A stretch of DNA of 64,000 nucleotides from Pinibacter sp031553495 (GTDB lineage Bacteria; Bacteroidota; Bacteroidia; Chitinophagales; Chitinophagaceae), in contig JAVBLN010000037.1 in assembly GCA_031553495.1 (NCBI GenBank), positions 6,313 through 70,312 of the forward strand. The letters are read 5' to 3'. Positions 59,687 to 64,000 of the stretch are shown in pieces (position 1 is the stretch's first letter; every line of letters starts with the position of its first letter). The translations under genes and the position numbers were made by a program. Below the pieces are notes generated by a model. The model was not told the origin of the DNA. It saw only the letters and a list, made by a program, of their open reading frames with translations, and did not search any database.

Positions 59687-59753
59687 CCGGCTGCGGTATT
59701 TCATGGCATCATCGTTGCGTCGCATTTCGTTCATCGGTAGTATTTCATGGCAA
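59687..59753 (+). repeat. Dispersed intergenic repeat, copy 24 (type B)
   Basis: CCGGCTGCGGTATTTCATGG left arm, core GTTGCGTCGCATTTCG, right arm GGTAGTATTTCATGGC. The two arms are near-identical direct repeats. Together with copy 23 it separates ccoI from the rest of the cco genes by 610 bases. Confidence 0.78.
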
Positions 59754-59859
59754 CATTGGATTTTATGAACAAAATCCTGCCATTAATTCAAACAGCCTTT
59801 CATAATACTATTCGAAACAAACAACAACTGGCAATTCATCTGCTTTTTCAAATTTACTT

Positions 59860-62241
59860 TCACAATTTCATTTTCTTTGCCACCAAATTACTGGCTCCGA
59901 AGGTGAGTAATATTATACTGATAGAGCTTGACGGCATTAATATAGCGGCTACTAATGGAGACAAATTTCCCTGAACCGCAAAAGAGATTCCAACAATATT
60001 ATACACTATTGAAAGAATAAAACTGGCGATGACTATTTTTTTGTTAATCCTGCACAGTAAAATGAATTTATCGAGTATAGTTAGTTTTGAAGCATCCAGG
60101 ATTGCATCGCTTGCGGGTGTAAAATTATTGCAATCGTCAGTTATGGCTACCCCCACATCGCTTTGTTTCAATGCCGCGCCATCGTTAAGACCGTCTCCCA
60201 GCATCATCACTTTTTTACCCTGCCGCTGTATATCTTTTATGAAATTCAATTTATCTTCCGGGTGCTGATTAAATAGCAAATTGCAATCGGTACCGAATAT
60301 TTCCTGCAAGGCAGTTTTTTCACCGCTATTATCGCCTGATACGACAGACAGATCGTACCTGTTGTGCAGTTTCTTTATAAATCCGATATTTTTCCTGTAA
60401 TGATTCTTAAAAATAAAACAGCCTAATGGCCTGTTATTTATCGATATAAATACACGGGTTCCTTCCTGTGGCCCATCATTTTCACCGCTTACAAAACTTT
60501 TGGAACCAAGTTTTATATACTCTCCATTAATTACACCTTTAATGCCTTTGCCTAATTCTTCCTCAAATTCTTGTACCGCCAGGCTATTTTTTCCAAAATA
60601 ATTTACCAATGCTCTTGAAAGAGGATGATTTGACTGAGCTGCCAACGCGGCAATTTTTTCCTTTTCATTACGGGTCAGTTCTTCGCCTTCAAAATCAATT
60701 GCATGTTGCTGCGCATGTGTAAGCGTGCCTGTTTTGTCAAATACGATCTGATCTATTTTGGCAATTTCTTCAATTGTTTCGGCATCTCGCAGGTAAAATC
60801 CATTGCGACTTAATATCTGAAGTATGTTGCCATTCGTAAATGTATTTGCCAGCAATAAAGCGCAGGGGCAAGCAATTATAAGAATGGCGGTAACAGCATT
60901 TAAAATTTTCGCACTATCATTTATTGCCCAATAAACAGAAGTTAGTAACGCAATAAAAAGCACTATGTAAGTAAAATATCTGCTTAACAAGTGTACAAAG
61001 GATTTTTTTTCAGGCTGTTTGGCCGAATCGTTATTATGCCACAACCTTGTCAGGTAACTTTGAGTTACTTCTTTAACCACAAGTATTTCAATGTTGGTAC
61101 CGGTTTGTTTGCCACCGGCATAAACTATTTCACCCATTTCTTTCATTACGGGCAAAGATTCGCCAGTAACAAAACTATAATCGATGTATCCGCATCCTCG
61201 GGTAATAATGCCATCAGCCGGAATAAGCTCTGCATTGTGAATCAATAACGTGTCTCCGGGCTTAATATCGGGCAATGCGGTGGGCACTTCGCGATCGTCT
61301 TTTAATACCGTAACCGCAATTGGAAAATAAGAAGTATAATCCCGCTCAAACGAAAGACGTTGATAGGTTTTATCCTGCAGCACACGGCCAACTAACATAA
61401 AAAAGACTATTCCCGCAAGAGAATCAAAAAATCCGCTTCCGGTTGCAGTTAACACTTCATACACGCTTCTGAAAAATGTAACAAAAATGGCCAGCACAAT
61501 GGGTACATCAATATTTAGGAATTTCTGGCGTAAACTCTTCCAGGCCGAAATGTAAAATGGCTGGGCACTATAAAAAAACACCGGCAGCGCCAGCATTAAA
61601 TTAATATACCGGAAAAAAAACTGCAAATATTGCTCACTTTTTTCAAGCCCAAGATATTCCGGAAAACTCATGAGCATTATATTTCCAAAACAAAAACCCG
61701 CAACACCCAGTTGAAAAATCATTTTCCGGGGCATCCGTGGTTTCTTTTGTGCCAAATCATTGAGAGAAATATATGGTTCGTATCCAATGCTTGTCAATAA
61801 ATTTGCCAACTCCTTTAAATGAAGACGATTATGATCATAAATAATTTCAACTTCTTTTCTCGCGAAGTTGACTTTTGCACTAATAATGGAGTTGTTTAAC
61901 TGATGTAAATTATCCAGCAACCAAAGGCATGAACTGCAATGAATATGTGGAAGATAAAGCGTAATGAAGGTTTGACCTTCATCACGAAAACTAATTAATC
62001 GCTGTTGAATTTTCTCATCCTGCAAAAAATTAAACTTATCCTTTCTTGATGTGATCTTTTGATTTATACCCGGATTTTCATTCAAATTGTAATATTCACA
62101 CAGGCCGTTTTGGTTTAAGATCGAATAAACCATTTTACATCCTTCACAACAAAAAACCTTATCTTCAATTTTTATTGCCTGATTAAGACACTCTTCACCA
62201 CAATGATAGCACTGAGTTCTATCGGCAGTAAGTACTTTCAA
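59860..62241 (-). CDS. ccoI: Copper-transporting P-type ATPase CcoI (FixI)
   Basis: A 793-residue P1B-type ATPase that supplies copper to the cbb3 oxidase. The N-terminus is a Cys-rich metal-binding module (CYHCGEECLNQ and FCCEGCKMVY, residues 11-41), then an HMA-like domain with HCSSC (near residue 100). Membrane segments flank the actuator TGES, the ion-binding CPCAL motif is near residue 460, and the phosphorylation site is DKTGTLT, followed by HPLSR and GDGLNDGAAL. No ATG fits; the first codon is TTG at 62239-62241, and a TATTTTAG box about 16 bases upstream supports this. Repeats separate it from ccoS. Confidence 0.92.
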   Translation of the reverse strand: MKVLTADRTQCYHCGEECLNQAIKIEDKVFCCEGCKMVYSILNQNGLCEYYNLNENPGINQKITSRKDKFNFLQDEKIQQRLISFRDEGQTFITLYLPHIHCSSCLWLLDNLHQLNNSIISAKVNFARKEVEIIYDHNRLHLKELANLLTSIGYEPYISLNDLAQKKPRMPRKMIFQLGVAGFCFGNIMLMSFPEYLGLEKSEQYLQFFFRYINLMLALPVFFYSAQPFYISAWKSLRQKFLNIDVPIVLAIFVTFFRSVYEVLTATGSGFFDSLAGIVFFMLVGRVLQDKTYQRLSFERDYTSYFPIAVTVLKDDREVPTALPDIKPGDTLLIHNAELIPADGIITRGCGYIDYSFVTGESLPVMKEMGEIVYAGGKQTGTNIEILVVKEVTQSYLTRLWHNNDSAKQPEKKSFVHLLSRYFTYIVLFIALLTSVYWAINDSAKILNAVTAILIIACPCALLLANTFTNGNILQILSRNGFYLRDAETIEEIAKIDQIVFDKTGTLTHAQQHAIDFEGEELTRNEKEKIAALAAQSNHPLSRALVNYFGKNSLAVQEFEEELGKGIKGVINGEYIKLGSKSFVSGENDGPQEGTRVFISINNRPLGCFIFKNHYRKNIGFIKKLHNRYDLSVVSGDNSGEKTALQEIFGTDCNLLFNQHPEDKLNFIKDIQRQGKKVMMLGDGLNDGAALKQSDVGVAITDDCNNFTPASDAILDASKLTILDKFILLCRINKKIVIASFILSIVYNIVGISFAVQGNLSPLVAAILMPSSSISIILLTFGASNLVAKKMKL

Positions 62242-62308
62242 ATGTAAAAATTTTGACTAAAATAGACAGCACATCAACTGTTTTTTCTGAATTAAGTCAT
62301 CACGAAAC

Positions 62309-62322
62309 ATGACATTTATCAT
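62309..62322. promoter_or_regulatory. Possible FNR/CRP-like half-matching site between ccoI and the regulator gene
   Basis: ATGACATTTATCAT keeps the TGA and ATCA parts of TTGAT-N4-ATCAA (seven of ten positions) in the 148-base divergent spacer. It could allow the regulator to control itself and ccoI. The match is weak. Confidence 0.3.
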
Positions 62323-62389
62323 TTAATTGTTTTATGTATAATATGACTTTTGTGCGCTTGCCGTTTTTTACTACAAATCAGTATTTTTT

Positions 62390-63445
62390 ATGCGAAATAT
62401 CTTAATAATTGACGATCACACCGAGATAAGAGAAAATATAACAGAAATCCTAACCCTGGCAGGCTATAATGCCATTATGGCTGAGAATGGCAAACGAGGA
62501 ATAGAACTTGCCCTGGCTCACAAACCAGACCTGATCGTGTGCGATATTATGATGCCAGAACTTGATGGTTACGGTGTCTTACATATGCTAAGAAAAAATT
62601 CTTCTACAGAACACACTCCCTTCATTTTTTTAACAGCAAAAACAGAAAGAAACGATTTTAGAAAGGGTATGGAAATGGGTGCAGATGATTTTATTACCAA
62701 ACCTTTTGATGATATAGAACTGCTGAAAGCCATTGAAGTAAGGTTAAAAAAACTTGACCTTTTAAACCAGGGATATGACGCAGGTAATAAAGGAATAAAC
62801 GATCTTTTAAAAGATCTTAAAGGAACCGGCCTTATCAATATGCACCTGGATCAATATGAGCATGTAGTTTTCCATAAAAAACAACAGCTCTATGCCGAAG
62901 GGAAAAGACCAAAAAGTTTGTTCTTCATTAAAAAAGGCCGTGTAAAAACGTACAAAACCAATGAAGACGGCAAAGAATATATTACCAACCTGTTTAGCGA
63001 TGGCGACTTTTTAGGATATCATGCACTGTTAGAAAATACCCTTTATGACGATAACGCAGAAGTATTGGACGAAACAGAAATAGCCATTATACCTAAAGAT
63101 GAATTTTTGGAAGCCGTATTCAACGATCTGACCATAGCTCACAAATTTATAAAGCTGATTTCACAAAATGTGAAAGACCAGGAAGAGCGCCTTATACAAC
63201 TTGCTTATAGCTCGCTTAGAAAACGTGTAGCTAAAGCCCTGATTGATATCAGCGCCAAACTGAAAGTTGGCGGAGGCGACACCCCTATCACCATTTCAAG
63301 AGATGATATTGCACACTATGTAGGAACCGCCACCGAATCACTTATTCGCACTTTAAGCGACTTCAAATCTGAAAAATTAATTGAAATAAGGGAAGGAAAA
63401 ATCAGAATAGAAAACTTTGATAAACTAAAAAATCTCTTATACTAA
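62390..63445 (+). CDS. Response regulator receiver fused to a CRP/FNR-type DNA-binding module
   Basis: A 351-residue transcription regulator. Residues 1-122 are a receiver domain (IDDH, phospho-acceptor Asp52 in CDIMMPELDGYG, Thr in FLTAK, Lys in FITKPFD). Residues about 150-245 are a cyclic-nucleotide-binding-like beta-roll (LFFIKKGRVKTY, FSDGDFLGYHALL). Residues about 265-345 are a CRP-type helix-turn-helix (ISRDDIAHYVGTATESLIRTLSDF). It lacks the Cys cluster of true FNR, so oxygen sensing would come through a kinase; none is adjacent. The position beside ccoI, divergently transcribed, suggests control of cbb3 oxidase genes. Confidence 0.88.
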   Translation: MRNILIIDDHTEIRENITEILTLAGYNAIMAENGKRGIELALAHKPDLIVCDIMMPELDGYGVLHMLRKNSSTEHTPFIFLTAKTERNDFRKGMEMGADDFITKPFDDIELLKAIEVRLKKLDLLNQGYDAGNKGINDLLKDLKGTGLINMHLDQYEHVVFHKKQQLYAEGKRPKSLFFIKKGRVKTYKTNEDGKEYITNLFSDGDFLGYHALLENTLYDDNAEVLDETEIAIIPKDEFLEAVFNDLTIAHKFIKLISQNVKDQEERLIQLAYSSLRKRVAKALIDISAKLKVGGGDTPITISRDDIAHYVGTATESLIRTLSDFKSEKLIEIREGKIRIENFDKLKNLLY

Positions 63446-63471
63446 ATCACAATATTTTCTGATCAATCATA

Positions 63472-63501
63472 AAAAACCTCCAACATTCGTTGGAGGTTTT
63501 T
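63472..63501. terminator. Bidirectional intrinsic terminator
   Basis: A perfect 13-bp inverted repeat AAAAACCTCCAAC / GTTGGAGGTTTTT with a 4-base loop, between the regulator gene and the convergent small lipoprotein gene. Confidence 0.85.
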
Positions 63502-63525
63502 GTTATGTTATAAAAGCCAAAAAAA

Positions 63526-63723
63526 TTATTTAGCCTTTGTAGTGTCAGTTGTTGCCTTGTTAGCAGTATCAACAGTTAGGTTAGTCGTATCAACAGTTAC
63601 TTTGTTGGTTGTATCAACATTAGTGGTAACAGTTGTATCAGTTTTACCGGCGTTATTGTCAGCGGCATTGTTACAAGCTGTCATAGCACCCGCGATAGCA
63701 AGGATTGCGAAGAATTTTTTCAT
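63526..63723 (-). CDS. Small Thr/Asp-rich lipoprotein
   Basis: A 65-residue protein with a lipoprotein signal (MKKFFAILAIAGAMTAC, lipobox MTAC, Cys17). The mature part is almost only Thr, Asp, Asn, Val, Ala and Lys, with repeated VDTTN/VDTAN units, a low-complexity chain likely to be unstructured. The ATG at 63723 is preferred to one 18 bases upstream. The repeat units can change in number by slippage. Function is unknown; small Thr-rich lipoproteins of this kind are common in Bacteroidota. It is convergent with the regulator gene. Confidence 0.72.
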   Translation of the reverse strand: MKKFFAILAIAGAMTACNNAADNNAGKTDTTVTTNVDTTNKVTVDTTNLTVDTANKATTDTTKAK

Positions 63724-63853
63724 TGATTTTTGTTTTAACATTTTTGAATCGGGCGCAAAAGTAAAAGTTTATTTTAAAAAACCAAACTTCATCGCCAAAT
63801 AATTTTTTGAAAATGAAAAACTTACGACTCTTCCAAAGTTTTTTTTGAGGGAG

Positions 63854-63919
63854 CCGGCGGTAGTGCTACTATTAAGCATCGTTGTGTCACTCACTTGTAC
63901 GGTAGGAATGCTATTCAAC
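63854..63919 (+). repeat. Dispersed intergenic repeat, copy 25 (type A)
   Basis: Plus-strand copy after TTTTTTTTGAGGG, standard CCGGCGGTAGTGC start and core, end GTAGGAATGCTATTCAAC. Confidence 0.87.
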
Positions 63920-64000
63920 AAGTTATGAGTTTTGAGTTATGAGTAATGAGTGCTTTTGTTCTTGCTTGCAATCAGTGTATAAAGCATTCTCAATTCTCCA
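63920..64000 (+). repeat. GAGTTAT heptamer tail plus TATAAAGCA module of repeat copy 25
   Basis: TATGAGTTTTGAGTTATGAG heptamers, then TTCTTGCTTGCAATCAGTG and TATAAAGCATTCTC. It runs to the window end and may be cut off. Confidence 0.7.

Noticed and set aside
104..63919. CRISPR array made of the dispersed repeats
   Set aside because: Copies are 1-6 kb apart, in both orientations, lie between ordinary genes and have no regular spacers or cas genes.

Overview
The window looks like a chromosomal segment of a member of the Bacteroidota, most likely from the Chitinophagaceae or a close relative; this is inferred from gene content and motifs only. Supporting signs are a fused CcoN-CcoO oxidase subunit, a protein with a type IX secretion C-terminal domain, BlaI/M56-peptidase and TonB-type domains, promoters with the TAnnTTTG -7 box, rarity of Shine-Dalgarno sites, and AT-rich sequence. 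I see no rRNA, tRNA, CRISPR array, transposase, phage or plasmid gene.

Layout. 1-11.3 kb: an outer-membrane-like protein, an OsmC protein, purM, the cytochrome c maturation pair ccmE-ccmF, a ureohydrolase, two related small membrane proteins and a radical SAM enzyme. 11.5-21.7 kb: a metallopeptidase/propeller/barrel protein, a GNAT acetyltransferase, a CPA2 antiporter, an ABC exporter and a YggS-type PLP protein. 22-29.5 kb: glnS, a PpiC-type isomerase, sucC, an OmpA-like lipoprotein, a YkgJ protein and an acyl-CoA dehydrogenase. 29.9-38 kb: an envelope block of lptD, a cell-wall amidase, an MCE (MlaD) protein, an OstA/LptA-like protein and nhaA. 38-52.5 kb: exported msrA, argS, a glycosyltransferase-HAD fusion, an L,D-transpeptidase-TonB fusion, a blaI/blaR pair, an SDR, an FtsX-like permease, a YhcH protein and a T9SS cargo. 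52.7-63.7 kb: a cbb3 oxidase locus (ccoS-ccoNO-ccoQ-ccoP-ccoG-ccoH-TauE/SafE, with ccoI upstream) and an orphan response regulator fused to a CRP-type DNA-binding module. FNR-like sites there suggest oxygen or redox control. Together with ccmEF this is a microaerobic respiration module.

The most unusual feature is not a gene. At least 27 copies of a roughly 65-bp sequence, found only between genes, recur about once every 2.4 kb on both strands. One boundary is constant (a T-tract followed by CCGGCGG). The heart is a short dyad, GYGNCRC, whose outer pair covaries between subtypes. The other end carries one of several exchangeable tails: a palindromic TATACT...AGTATA tail, a GAGTTAT heptamer tail ending in a conserved 35-bp module, or a GCCCACT/CTGATTT heptamer tail. 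Inverted 7-bp and 8-bp short tandem repeats, two larger palindromic elements at 21.8-22.1 kb and two other duplicated intergenic sequences fill most remaining spacers. No gene that could mobilise them is in the window. This repeat system is my best candidate for something undescribed. Its function and mode of spread are open.
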